A stretch of DNA of 64,000 nt from Bretschneidera sinensis (taxonomy: Eukaryota; Streptophyta; Magnoliopsida; Brassicales; Akaniaceae): NCBI GenBank assembly GCA_023935145.1, contig CM043699.1:64459138-64523137 (forward strand), in the 5' to 3' direction. The notes under the pieces are model-generated. The model did not search any database. It worked only from the letters and a program-made list of their open reading frames with translations, and was not told where the DNA came from. Both the position numbers and the translations under genes were made by a program. This document shows positions 31,851 through 43,379 of the stretch, piece by piece; position 1 is the stretch's first letter, and the number at the start of each line of letters is the position of its first letter.

Positions 31851-32095
31851 AATGTTGGTTAATCCTGGTGTAACCCATTCTTTTGCATCCAGTATTCATA
31901 TGAAGTCTATTGAAGTATGTATTAGTCCTTTGATGCAAAATATTTTTGTCGAAGCTCCTACTAGAGATAGAGTGATAATCATAAATGTTTATAAGAGTTG
32001 TGTGATTCGTATCAGTGATAGAAAATCTGAAGCTGATTTATTATCTTTGAATATGGTTGATTGTTTTAGAAAGAATGTAGTGTTCTAGATATAGA
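31850..32095 (+). pseudogene. Protease of inner chromovirus
   Basis: One frame reads MLVNPGVTHSFASSIHMKSI, PLMQNIFVEAPTRDRVIIINVYKSCVIRI. The usual active site D-x-G is N-P-G here, so the catalytic Asp is lost. It is fused closely to the knuckle remnant upstream, implying a deletion of the gag-protease spacer. Inactive. Confidence 0.65.
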
Positions 32096-32159
32096 CATGA
32101 GGAGTGTAACTTACAGAGAGAACATAAAATACTCTCGAACTATCTTATTTTACTCTGAT

Positions 32160-32960
32160 GACTAGTAGATGGTTAAAGAAAGGATGTGAGGAGTATTTGA
32201 CATACATAATGGATTCTAGAAAGGAAAATAAGAAGTTAGAAGAAATCTTAGTAGTGACAGATTTTTTCTGATGTATTTCTTGATGAGTTGTCTAGGTTGC
32301 CTCCTAGTAGGGAGATTAAATTTCTCTATTGATGTGATACCAGGTTCATCACATACATTTAATAGCACCCTATAGAGTGACACCCATTGAGTTAAGAGAA
32401 TTGAAAGTTCAAGAATTTTAGATAAACAATTTATCAGACCTAATGTATTTGGGGAGCCCCTGTGTTGTTCATGAAGGAGGAAGATAGAATGATGAGATTG
32501 TGTACAGACTACAAATAGTTGAATAAGAACAAATACCTTTTACCCAGGATAAACGAATTTTTTGAGCAGTGTAAAGAGTGAGAGTGTTTTCTAAGATAAA
32601 CCTAAGATCAGGTTATTACCAATTAAGGATAGAGAAGGGAGACGTGCCTAAAAACTGCTTTTAAGACATATTATGGTCATGAGTTTCTTGTGATGTCATT
32701 TAGATTGACTAATGTTCTAGAAAATATTCATGGACTTAATGAATAAAATGTTTAAACTATTTCTTGATAGTTTTGTGTTCGTGTTCTTAGATAACATGTT
32801 GGTGTATTCTAAGACTAAGGAAGAGCATGCAAAACATTTAGAAATTGTGTTGAAGATTTTGAGGAGAGAGAGATTGTATGCTATAATTTCCTAAATATGA
32901 ATTTTGACTGAAAAAATGACCTTCTTGGTATATGTAATATCGAGAAATGGCATAACAGTT
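32160..32960 (+). pseudogene. Reverse transcriptase of inner chromovirus
   Basis: Short collinear pieces in shifting frames: TSRWLKKGCEEYL, DVFLDELSRLPPSREI, RVTPIELRELKVQ, RLCTDYK, FSKINLRSGYYQLR, FKTYYGHEFLVMSF, then VFLDNMLVYSKTKEEHAKHLEIVLKILRRERL. The catalytic FIDD pair reads LDN, so the second Asp is changed. DPQKVEAMLSWEKSTNVTEI begins the thumb and connection near 32960. Confidence 0.75.
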
Positions 32961-33560
32961 GATCCACAAAAGGTAGAGGCAATGTTAAGTTGGGAGAAAT
33001 CAACTAATGTGACGGAGATCAGAATTTTCTTGGGGTTAGCTGGTTATTATAGAAGATTCTTTTAGAATTTTCTATTATTGTAGTACTATTGACTAGACTG
33101 ACCAGGAAGGATGTGAGATTTGTATGATCTGGGAAGTGAGAAAAATTTCCAATTACTAAAGGAGAAATTGACTACACTTAGAGTTGGCTAGTATAGTGTT
33201 TACTTTAAATATTGGAGACATCATCTGCATGGAGCCACTTATAGGATATTCATGGGTAAGAGTTCGACGTACTTACCTACCCAGAGAGAGTTGAATTTAA
33301 GGTAAAGACGGTGGATGAAGTTGATTAGTGACTATGATTGTACAATTCACTATCATCTAGAAAATGCAAAGGTGATAGCTGATGCATTGAGTAGAATGTC
33401 TACAAGAAGTTTAACTGCTATTGGGAGTCCTGATGTGAATTTAATGATAGATTTAAAAGAGATAAGAATGAATTTGAATATCAGTGATAGAGGATCATGG
33501 TTAACGAATATGGTTGTACAGTCATCCATAGTAAAATGCTTTAGAAATGCAAGGTAGAGA
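32961..33560 (+). pseudogene. RT connection and RNase H remnant of inner chromovirus
   Basis: RIFLGLAGYYRRFF-type motif near 33025, then EKNFQLLKEKLTT. A jump follows directly to YWRHHLHGATYRIFMGKSSTYLPTQRELNL, so much of the RNase H core is deleted. KLISDYDCTIHYHLENAKVIADALSRMSTRSLTAI (33318-33425) is the conserved RNase H C terminus. Confidence 0.75.
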
Positions 33561-34725
33561 TGAACAGATAGAAAAGATGAAGCAATGAGTGCTTACTAGA
33601 AAGCAATATTAGTTCAAAATTTGAAATGATGGTATTCTGGTCTTGGAACATAGAAATTGTGTTCCCAATAATGCAGAGTTGAGAAAAGAGATAATGAGGG
33701 AGGCACATGATGATGTAGATTTGATGCAATCAAGTAACAATAAGATGTATAGAGGATTGAAACATAATTTCTGGTGGTAAGGATTGAAGAAGGATGTAGC
33801 TGAGATTGTGAGGTTGTATGGAGCACCATGAAGCATAGTGTCAAATAGAGATGCTAGATTTACATCTTGGTTTTGGAGAGACTTTCAGAAAGCCACGGGT
33901 ACACAATCGCAATTTAATATAATTTTTCATGCTCAGATAGAAAGGATTATTAGAGTACTAGAAGATATGTTAAGGGCAAATGTTATGAGTTTCTCAGTAA
34001 GTTGGGATGCTTACATGCCATCGATTGAAATTTCTTATAATAATTAGTATCGAACTAGTATTGGGATGGCACCGATTGAGACATTGTATGGTAGAAGGTG
34101 TAAAACTCCTATATGTTGGGAAGAAGTGGGAGAGAAATATATTGGGTCTATCAATTATTGAGTTAACAACTGAGAGGATCAAACTGGTTAGAGAGAACCA
34201 TAAAGCAGCACTAAGTAGACTGAATAGCTATACTGATACTAAAAGAAGACCTCTTGAGTTTCAAGTAGATAATTGGGTATATTGAAAAATATCTCAATGA
34301 AAAGTTGTATTGAGATTTAAACAGGAAAGGGAAGCTGAATCCGATATATGTGGGATCCTATGAGGTGATTGAGAAAGTTTGGCTAGTTGTGAGTAGCCTG
34401 GATTTGCCTCCAAAAGTAAAACATTTATATAATTTATTTCATGTTTCACTTTTAAGAAAGTGTTTACATGATGAATCTCATAATATTGCCAAGCTGTAGA
34501 AATTCAAAAAGATTGGGCTTATATACAAGTACCAGCGAAAATTTTAGACAAAAAGAACAAATCTTGTATAATAAAATAATTGCATTAGTTCAAGTTCTGT
34601 GGTGGAATAAGGATGTTAAAGAGATTACGTGAAAGCGTGAGACAATTATGAAGAAATATTATTCACATTTGTTTATGGAGTAAAGTAATGAAATTTCGGG
34701 GACAAAATTTGTATATGGTGAGTAG
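33561..34725 (+). pseudogene. Integrase and chromodomain remnant of inner chromovirus
   Basis: ELRKEIMREAHDDVDLMQSSNNKMYRGLK (near 33680-33765) is the HHCC approach. A deletion removes the zinc finger end and the first catalytic Asp region. The core resumes with SIVSNRDARFTSWFWRDFQKATGTQSQF (normal second Asp, SDRD, reads SNRD), ERIIRVLEDMLRANVM (Glu retained) and APIETLYGRRCKTPICW. The C-terminal region (YVGSYEVIEKVW-like, VKHLYNLFHVSLLRKCLHDESH) is followed by an LWWNKDVKEIT...KYYSHLF pattern near 34600-34680, the position and form of the chromodomain in Tekay elements. Degenerate. Confidence 0.75.
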
Positions 34726-34728
34726 ATT

Positions 34729-36826
34729 TGTAATACCCGTAATCGTAAAGTAAGAGTAAATAAGTAATTTAATAATTATGACATGAAATTAAAATAATAT
34801 ATATATATATGCGCGAAGGATTTAGTATTGAATAAAATAATTCTTTTGAAAAAAACTAGACGTGTGGAGGCGTAGTTACAAAGAAAATGAAAAAAAGGCA
34901 AAAAAAGGTGGCAACAGGTGTAGCTAGCTGCTGTCAAATAAAGAGAGGCCTTTTGCATGTATGACACATGCTTTGTTCATGGCAGTATGAGAAGTTGGGG
35001 AGTGGGCTGATGTTTTGATTTTTTTTATAAATAGTTTAGTTTTTTTTTTCTTTCATTTATTCATTTCCAAATCCTGTTTGGTTTCTTCCTTTTACAATTC
35101 AAACCACTCTATTTCTCAAAACACTTGGGGATCGAAAGAAAGGTTGAAAGAGCAAAATTTTGAAGGGGTTTACAGAAGAATTTTATAGAGAACTACGGGG
35201 AGATCTAAGAAAAACAGAAGGTAATAACATGAAATTTATTTTTGAAATTTAGCATACATGAAATTTCCTAGAATTCAAAGTGGGAATTTTCAAAGGGTGT
35301 GAATTATGAAGAATTGTAGAATACATTAGAAATTTAATATAAATATTATGTCAGGTCTTGACAATCAACAACCGGGGAAAATTTCTGAGAGGAACGGGAA
35401 AGGCAAGGAGGTGATCCTCGGGTAGCTTTAAATGCTACATGGTGAGTTAGATTTACTTTAATTAATATAGATAAAAATGAAATATCTAGTGATAATATTA
35501 AAATAAATTATTAGCTTAGGCTTTGGTGGTAGATGAAAAATTGATTGATAGGTATGATAGGAATTTTAGGACATGTAGAAAATTATTATGTGAGAAATAA
35601 TATTTTTGGAATAATAAGTTGATTTAATAATAAAAGCGATAAGTGAAATTCTTGATGAGCTATGGTTGATGTTTTGATACGAATTATGAGGAGATGAAAT
35701 TTACTGGATCTTGACAAACTATGATGGATGATTTAATGTGATTTATGAGGAGAGAAATTTAATGGAATTTCTTTCAATAATAATTGAGAATAATCGGGAT
35801 AGCCAATTTAAATATTTGAATTCATGTTTGTTTTTATGTTATTGTTCATATGCATATTTCATATCATTGTTCATATGCGTATGCATTAAATAAAAGAACT
35901 GGGAGGGGGCCGATCTAATCAAAAAGCCGTGACAACCGGTATATGCTGGAAATAAATGAAAACTATGACAGCTATATATGTTGGAAATAAATACCGTGAC
36001 AGCCGGTATATGCTACAAATAAAAGAACCGAGAAGGGGCCAGTCTAAGATAAAAGCATGTCGACATGTGGGACGACGTTCCCTAATAATAATTCTTGCAT
36101 TGCATATGTTTTAAATATTGATTTCATTATTGAAATGTTGAAGTGTTGTTTGTTATTGTGAATTTTATTTATAAGTGAATGAGTCTCACAGATAGACAAT
36201 TATGATGAGAAAGAAACATAAAAGTATGATAAGACAAGAACCATCTAAATGGTAGACTTTATATTGTGAGCCTCATTATGAGGTAATTATGAGATAATTG
36301 ATGATCTTAAGATGAACCAGTATATATAAGAAGAAGAGATTGATAGAGAATGAGACTTATGATATGTGTAGTGATAGTAGAATGCTATTATCAAGTTATG
36401 TGAAATATAATTGATTTAATATTGAAAGACCATTTATACAAATTAAATACTTCTAGTAAATTTAATTCACTGAGCTTATGAAGCTCACTCCTCATTGTAC
36501 AATGATTTCAAGTAGCAGGCATGACAAATAGTTTGGTGAGTTAAGATTTAGACAAAATCATTATCTGTAACCCATGTACATGTCCACATCCTCAGACTAA
36601 CGAGAAAATAAAACAAAAAATTTATTTATAAATATTCATGCATATTTCATTGTATAAAATGTTTAAGTCAAGATCAGAATGATGTAACTCCCCTATTGAG
36701 GGTTGAGGATTGATGTAAACATTTCTGTTTGTGTTATTTTTCTTGTTGCATATATGTGTCATCTTAGGATTTTCAAAATATGACAAAACCGTCTTGGGGG
36801 TGGCCAACCCGGGATGAGTCGTTACA
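34729..36826 (+). repeat. 3' LTR of inner chromovirus (2098 bp)
   Basis: It starts TGTAATACCCGTAATCG and ends ATGAGTCGTTACA. About 160 bp longer than the 5' LTR, partly from a roughly 33-bp unit present three times (35927-36026, CCGTGACAGCCGGTATATGC type). GTATA follows at 36827-36831. Confidence 0.9.
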
Positions 36827-36831
36827 GTATA
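36827..36831 (+). other. Target-site duplication, right of inner chromovirus
   Basis: GTATA, identical to 28625-28629. Confidence 0.85.
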
Positions 36832-37560
36832 GTTGTTGATCCACAGACGGTTAAGACAATGTTGAGTTGGGAGAGAATGACTACTGTGACTGAAATTAGA
36901 AACTTCTTGGGGATAGCAGGTTATTATAGGATAGTCATTCAAAATTTTTCTATTATTGCAGTATCATTGACTAGATTGACTTTGAAAGATGTGAAGTTTG
37001 TGTGGTATGATGAGTGTGAGAAAAGTTTCTAGCTATTGAAATAGAAATTGACTACTGCTCTGATTTTGGTGCTTCTTTCTGGTGATGAAGGATTTGTGGT
37101 ATATAGTGATTTGTCATATCAAGGGTTGGGATGAGTGTTGATGCAACATGGAAAGGTTGTGGCCTATGCTTCTAGGAAATTGAAGAACCATGAAAGAAAT
37201 TACCCCACCCGTGATTTAGAGTTGGCTGCCATAGTATTTGCTTTGAAGATTTGGAGACATCACTTGTATGGAGCCACTTGTGAAATTTTTACTGATCACA
37301 AGAGTTTGAGATATTTACTTACCCAAAGGGAGTTGAATTTGAGGCAAATGATATGGATGGAGTTGATTAGTGACTATAACTGTATAATTCACTATCATCT
37401 AGGAAAGGAAAATGTGGTGGCTGATGCATTGAGTAGGAAGTCTACGAGGAGATTAGCTACTTTAGAAAGTTATGATGTGAATTTGATGGCAGAGCTGATT
37501 GAGATGAGAATGTAGTTGAGTATTAGTGATAGAGGTGTATTGATGGAAAATATGGTGGTA
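36832..37560 (+). pseudogene. RT end and RNase H of outer chromovirus (right part)
   Basis: It resumes with VVDPQTVKTMLSWERMTTVTEIRNFLGIAGYYRIVIQNF and WYDECEKSF. RNase H follows: [78 protein letters not shown] and [21 protein letters not shown]. RNase H catalytic positions D (YSD), E (LELA) and D (FTDH) are visible. A TAG follows near 37515. Confidence 0.85.
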
Positions 37561-38530
37561 TAGTCTTCTATTGTAGAACATCTGTTAGAGATGTAGGGTA
37601 GAGATGAGGAGATAAAGAAGATCAAGCAAGAAGTGTTAAGTAGAAAATAGATTAAGTTTAGAATCAAGGATGATGGCATGTTAATGTTGGGACAGAGAAT
37701 TTTTGTTCCCATTGACGTTGAGATGAGAAAGGAAATATTGAGAGAGGCTCATGATTCTGTGTATTCGATGCACCCGGGTAATAATAAGATGTTTAAGGGG
37801 TTGAAACAAAATTATTGTTAGTCAAGGATGAAGTGGATGTAGCTGAGTATATTTCTAGATGTTTGGTCTATCAACAGGTGAAATATTATAACAAACATCC
37901 AGTAGGTTTACTACATCCTCTTCCAATGCTCGAGTGGCCATGGGAGAACGCTAATATGGATTTTGTTTCAGGATTTCCCCGTACATAGAGAGGTCATGAT
38001 GTTGTGTGGCTGATTGTAGATAGACTTTCTAAATCGACTTATTTTCTTCCTATTAAAACTACCCAGAGTCCTAAAAAGTTGATTGAGTTGTATGTAATTG
38101 AGATAGTGAGATTTCATGGGGAACCATTGAGCATAGTGTCAGATAGACATTCTAAATTTACATATAGATTTTGGAGAGGCTTTCAGAAAGCCATGGGTAC
38201 ATAGTTACAGTTTAGTACAATTTCTCATCCTTAAATATATAGGTAGACAAAGATGATCATTAGAATACTAGAAGATATGCTAAGGGCAAGTATATTGAGT
38301 TTCTTAATGAATTGGGATGCCTATTTGCCTTTGATTGAATTTTTATTATCAATATCAAGCTAGCATTAGGATGGCACCGTTTGAGGCATTGTATGGTAGG
38401 AGATGCAGAACTCCTGTATGTTAGGAAAAGGTGGGAGAGAGAAAAATATATGATCCAAAGATGATAGATTTGACTATAGAGATGATCAAACTGGTTAGAG
38501 AGAACCTTAGAGCAGCACAGAGCAGACAAA
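37561..38530 (+). pseudogene. Integrase of outer chromovirus, truncated
   Basis: It begins with IPIDVEMRKEILREAHDSVYSMHPGNNKMFKGLKQNY (HHCC His pair region), then frame changes. The catalytic core reads FVSGFPRT, VVWLIVDRLSKSTYFLPIKTTQSPKKLIELYVIEIVRFHGEP and SIVSDRHSKFTYRFWRGFQKAMGT. The first two Asp residues are present; the third, normally Glu before RTIQTLEDML, reads Lys near 38250. APFEALYGRRC-like sequence follows, and the domain stops near 38530, where LTR-like DNA begins. No chromodomain remains. Confidence 0.8.
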
Positions 38531-40570
38531 AATTTTTTGAAGAAGAAAAGTACTTAAATTTTATGAAAAATTGGAAGTGTATTTAAAAGAATTTTGAAAA
38601 AAAATGTGGAATAAAGTTAAAGAAAATATTTGGAAACTATAAAGGAAGAAAATATAAGTTTTTTTTTTTATCATTTTTGGAAGGAAGAAGATTTTTTTTT
38701 CTTCAAAGGTTTGAAGGTTGGACCAGTCGGCTAGGTAACCGATTGGTAGGTGGACCAGTCAACTAGGCAGCCTATTGACTGGTCAACAGTGGTAAACAAC
38801 TGGTTTGATGGCACATTTAATTTTTTTTAAATCTGAATCGGTAGACTAGGTAGCCGACCGGTCAGACCGAAATCATATATATAAAACTATTTTTGTTCAA
38901 AATCAATTTACAAAATCCATTTCTCTCTCTAAAATTTCACTCTCTATATAGAAAAAAGACTGCAAAAGATTGATAAAAACTTGGGATTGAAAGATTTGAT
39001 TATTAAATATTGAAATTTGTTAAAGTTTACAAATTTTTTTTCAAGAAATTCAAGGAAAGCTTTGAAAAAGGTAACAATATGAATTTTATTGTGAAAGATT
39101 GAATTTTTATAGATTGTTCTTCTACTACTCTTAAAAAAAAAAGTTTTAAATTTGGATTTGAACCAAAAAAAAAAAAATTTCAATTGATAATATTGAATTT
39201 TAAAGACAAATGAATTTATATATATATGAAATTACCCGGAATTGGGTATGGAAATTTGAAAATATGAGATATAAAATGATAAGATAGAAAATCTAAGAAA
39301 GATGTTATGATAGATATTGGTAATTAGCAATCGAGTAGAATTACTGGAAAGAGCAGGAAAGTAGATTGTCCAAGAGTAGCTTTAAGTGGTACTATGTGAG
39401 TTAGATTTACTTTTAGTAAACGAGACCAATATGAAAACTATATAAAAATTGATATGATAAATAATATGAAAAGATTATTGAAAATATATGATTGTATTCA
39501 AATTATGATGATATATAATATTTGGAAAGAATGAAAATTGTTGAATTAATGTTGTATGTATGAAAGATTAATTAAAAGAAATATATGTTGAACAGATAAA
39601 TGAATCTCTTAAGGTTCTAATCAATAAATTGATATTATATGAAGAGATAGTTTATATGCATATGATATTATGCAAAAGATAGCTTGATTTGTATGTTATG
39701 ATATGCCTGCTTGCATGTTGTTGATCATATGCATTGAGGGAAGACCGAGAGGGTAGCTAGTCTGGATGAAATATGTCGACATATGGGAAGACGTTTCCAA
39801 ATGATATAACGAAATTGGTGATACTATGAGATGTTGATGAAATGATGAGGAAGAAAGAAAGAAAGAAATGATGATGATATAATTTCATGTAATTTTTATT
39901 TGAATGTTTTATTATTGATGATTGAGATACCTTAGCATCAACGTTGATTCTGAAATGATTGATAGAAAGATAAGTTTCATAATGAGACAATAATGATAAG
40001 GAATTGTTTGAATATGATATAATAGATAATGATTGATTGTATATTGTGAACCTCATAACGAGATAAATTATGATAGTAAGATGATGATATTGTCGTTGAA
40101 ACAAAAATCTAGAATTGATCAAATATATGAGGAGAACATTTAAATGATATGTATATGAGATAGATTTTGAAAGAATATAATTTGATGATTGGAATTATGA
40201 TATAAGATGATATAGATGAATATTTATGTTTAATTATAAATGATTGAATTACAAGTTATGAGTAGAAGTCTAAAAATCGAGTACTTCTAGTAAATTTAAT
40301 TCACTGAGCTTGTGAAGCTTACTCCTCATTGTTGATAAGTTTTAGCCAGCGCACGACTGTTATATTATTGAGATGATACCCAGAGTGAAAAAATTAAGTA
40401 AGTCTCGTGGTTAGTATCCTTAGACATTGTAAGAATGAGAAAGAAAGAAAATTTTAAGAAAAGCTGATCATGCAGTTTGTTTTTTTTGTATATATTTGTT
40501 TTTGATAGGAGAAAGATGATGCATCTCATCTATAACGAGTTGAGGTTATGGATATAATTATTATTTTATG

Positions 40571-40618
<48 letters not shown>

Positions 40619-40705
40619 TAAAATTATTGCATATATGTGTCGCGCCAGGATAGTAAAACGTGATGATTCCGTCTTAGGATAGCCAACCCAGGATGGATCG
40701 TTACA
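38531..40705 (+). repeat. Chromovirus LTR remnant (3' LTR of outer element, 5' end deleted)
   Basis: It shares blocks with the inner LTRs: the ACCGAGAGGG..CC(G/A)GTCT and ATGTCGACATATGGGAAGACG stretch near 39745-39790, ACTTCTAGTAAATTTAATTC near 40284, and the terminal TAGCCAACCCAGGATGGATCG with TTACA ending 40705. The TGTAATACCC start is missing and it joins integrase sequence directly. A block of GACCAGTCGGCTAGGTAACC-type repeats lies at 38711-38865. Confidence 0.65.
40572..40615. repeat. (TA)n microsatellite
   Basis: About 22 TA dinucleotides inside the chromovirus LTR remnant. Confidence 0.9.
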
Positions 40706-41700
40706 ACTTACACCTTGTGTTTATGTCATAAAATTTCACGAATGGTAACTTCATTATCCTTTTGCTTTATGTTGATGATATGTTGATTGTGGGACAAGAT
40801 GTTGATAAGAATGACAATTTAAAAGAGGATTTGTTCAAGCCCTTTGACATGAAGGACTTGGGACCTATGAGATAGATTTCGAGAATGTCGATTATTCTTG
40901 ATAGAAAAGCCAAATATTTGTGATTATCACTAGAAAATTATATTGAACAAGTGCTTAAAAAGTTCAACATGATATATTCAAAATCAGTTAGTACTCCTTT
41001 TGCCAACGAATTTAAGTTGAGTAAGAAATTGTGCCCACCAACAAAAGAAGAATATGCTATGGTTTGTATACGACCAAACATTTTTCATGTTAGTAGTGCA
41101 GTTAGTGGGTTTTTGTCTAATTTGGTAAAAGTCACAAGAAAGATTTGAACTAGATCTGAAGATATATCAAAGATAGATCAAATTTGTGTTTGAGTTTTGG
41201 TAGTTCAAAACCAATCCTTGAGGGTTATACAAATTCAAATATGGCAGGTAATCTTAATGTTAAAAAGTCTACATCGGAGTTCTTGTTTACTTTTGTAAAG
41301 ATAGTAGTCTCATAGTAGTCAAAACTGCAAAAGTGTGTTTCCTTATCACTACAGAGATTGAGTACATTGCAACCGATGAGGCAAAGAAAAAATTCTTTGG
41401 ATGATGAGGTTTTTCGGGAATTGAGGTTGAAGCAAAAATAGTATATGGTTTTCTTAATAATCAGAGTGCTATGGTCTTAAGCAGAAATGTTATGCATCAT
41501 TCATGCATGAAGTATAATATGGTGAGATATCATTAGATACGTGAGGTGATAAAAAAATAGCTAATGAAGCTGAAAAATGTCCAGACAGAGAAAACTGTTG
41601 CTAACCTGATGACTAAAATTGTTCCTAGAGAAAAAAAAAAGATAAGTTTTATGCAGCGATGGTCAGCATGGATTCCAAGTGAGTCTTGTGATGGTTTTTT
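40706..41700 (+). pseudogene. Ty1/copia (Tnt1-like) RT end and RNase H
   Basis: Collinear, frame-broken remnants: TPCVYVIKF, LLLYVDDMLIVGQDVDKN (YVDD motif intact), LKEDLFKPFDMKDLGPM, YIEQVLKKFNMIYSKSVSTPFANEFKLSKKLCPPTKEE, and CIRPNIFHV. RNase H follows: GYTNSNMAGNLNVKKSTSEFLFTF, SKLQKCVSLS, EYIATDEA-like and YHWIREV-like, then NPADMLTKIVPRE-like. The order and wording are those of Tnt1/Tork-type copia pol. It begins abruptly at the end of the chromovirus LTR, so that LTR interrupts it; the upstream half is not found in the window. Confidence 0.82.
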
Positions 41701-41727
41701 CTATCATAAGTCAAAGTGAGAGATTAG

Positions 41728-42304
41728 TGAGCCTGTGGTCCAACCCATGAAATAAATAAATGAAATGAGCCACTATGTTATAGTTGCCAGTAAGACATAG
41801 TGTACTAAGTATGAATCTTAGTGAGTTGTTGACTACAAAACCTGAAGGTGCTAATGGCAGCTATTTGAATTTGAATGGGGTATGAAAAACAAAAGGAGAA
41901 TAACATAAATTTCTCTTCTTATGTAGCATCTATAAAAGAAGATTTATTCTTTTTGGTTCCAAAAAAAGGAGCACGAAAAGCAAGAATGTTGAGGAGAAAA
42001 AAGGGTTTTTTCTTTGTTAGGTAGAGAGAGGAGCAACTGATAGGTTTTTCTTTCTTCATCTATGTGTGAGATTGTGAAAGAAAAAATGGTTTTTTCTCCT
42101 TTGTCTGAAAGAGTTAAAAAAAAAAGTGATATATAAATTTGGGGTTTTTCTCTAGGGTATTATTAAGAGTTTTTGGTAAGAGAGAATCAACCTACTTGGG
42201 TTCATTGTTCTCATCATAGTGTTTGATTTTGGTGAAGTTCAAAAACTTCTAAGATTTTAGCTATTGTTATGGTGAGAGTGTTGCAGTGATTTCGATGTAA
42301 TTTG
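41728..42304 (+). repeat. Copia (Tnt1-like) 3' LTR, left part
   Basis: It follows the RNase H end and a purine stretch AAGTCAAAGTGAGAGATTAG. It begins TGAGCCTGTGGTCCAACCCA, includes CATCTATAAAAGAAG (TATA-like, near 41930) and is split at 42304 by the gag-only copia element. It resumes at 45742. Exact left boundary uncertain by about 10 bp. Confidence 0.55.
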
Positions 42305-43326
42305 TGTTAGGATATTTAGTGTAATCCCCAAATATTTTGATGTAGATAAACCCTACATTTATTACTGATCAAGTTCATTGAGTGTGCAGGGTGTTTAGTG
42401 TTACATTAATAATCAAGATTTGGAATCCAATATCGATTTGCAAAGATTGCGGAGAAAATGGAGAGTTGGTCAACTGACCAACTGACCACAAGATAAGGCA
42501 ATCAACTATCTAGTCTATTGGTAAGGGAAGTAGTCAACTGCCTAGGCAGACAGCTACCTAGTCGACTAGTAAGGGAGGCAGTCAACTGCCTAGTCTACTG
42601 GTAAGGAAAGCGCGCAGTCAACTACCTAGTCAACTGGAAGATAAGCCAAACAACTACCTAATCAACCACCAGATAAAAGTTACAGTTTTTTAGTAAGCTA
42701 ATTAGTCAACTGAAGAGGAACTAGTCGACTGATGAGGAGCCAGTCGACTAACATAGTGAAAATAAGTTTTGGTCTAGTTTGAAGATCCAGTCTACTGAAG
42801 AGAAGACAAGTCAACTAGAGGTGTCCATTAGAGATTAGAAGATCTATATTTAAGGAGAATCTCCAATATAAGTTCAGAAGGAAAAAATTTTAGAGTTTCT
42901 TTTTGTGAAGGCTCAGTTGAAAACTATAAATAAGATATTGCTAAAAAGACTTTAGCAAGCGAGAAGAATCAAATTTCAAGTCTTATGAACGAGGTAAAGT
43001 TTAGTTTTGTTTACTACTTTGGTAGTGTTTAATATGTAATTTGTCAGAGCTATGAGATTGTAAGTGATATCTCTATGTAAAGATGATTGGTACCCGAAAA
43101 TCCAAGCAGGTGTAATGTTGTGGATTAGTGAAACTCAGTAAACTGGGGAGGCCTTTTGAACAAGTGGATGTAGGCACAATTATTTTCAAACCATTATAAA
43201 TCTTTGTCCCTCTTATCTCTCTCTTTATATATTTAATTTTTGTTTCAATTGTTACCATTGATTACTATGATAATCACGTTCAACTCTCTTGTAAACCAAG
43301 CTCATTTCTCCTCATATTTCCTAACT
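42305..43326 (+). repeat. 5' LTR of gag-only copia element (1022 bp)
   Basis: U3 carries repeated palindromic AGTCGACT / CAGTCAACTGCC motifs (about 42470-42800), including the perfect 12-bp CTAGTCGACTAG near 42558. The last base is T instead of A. Confidence 0.85.
42470..42805 (+). promoter_or_regulatory. U3 palindromic motif array of gag-only copia LTR
   Basis: Ten or more AGTC(G/A)ACT cores occur with GGTAAGG(G/A)A(G/A)GCAGTCAACTGCC spacing, including CTAGTCGACTAG. A degenerate array sits in the 3' LTR (about 44920-45235). A TATA-like TATATTTAAGGAG follows at about 42847. Confidence 0.6.
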
Positions 43327-43328
43327 AT

Positions 43329-43340
43329 TGGTATTAGAGT
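43329..43340 (+). other. Primer-binding site of gag-only copia element
   Basis: TGGTATTAGAGT, two mismatches from the initiator tRNA-Met complement, two bases after the LTR. Confidence 0.7.
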
Positions 43341-43379
43341 AGGTCTCCATTTCATTTGACTAATCATCAAGGAGTTCTT

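Larger units (their letters stand above)
28630..36826 (+). mobile_element. Complete Tekay-like chromovirus (inner copy, 8197 bp)
   Basis: LTRs at 28630-30564 and 34729-36826 begin TGTAATACCCGTAATCG and end in GTC(A/G)TTACA, with GTATA duplications on both sides. The initiator-tRNA-Met PBS and degenerate gag, protease, RT, RNase H, integrase and chromodomain-like sequence are in the usual Ty3/gypsy order. It inserted into the RT region of a related element. All frames are broken, and parts of RNase H and the integrase N-terminus are missing. Confidence 0.9.

Noticed and set aside
39757..40122. 121-codon minus-strand ORF in the chromovirus LTR remnant
   Set aside because: Low-complexity, Ser/Ile/His-rich translation of AT-rich LTR sequence, with no homologous motif.
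40572..40615. Origin or matrix attachment role of the (TA)n run
   Set aside because: A simple microsatellite within an LTR; nothing supports a specific function.
42715..42760. Hammerhead ribozyme (CTGATGAG core, as in retrozymes)
   Set aside because: CTGATGAGGAGCC occurs, but there is no stem II followed by a CGAAA box. It is part of the AGTCGACT repeat. The CTGATGAGTC at 59186 fails for the same reason.
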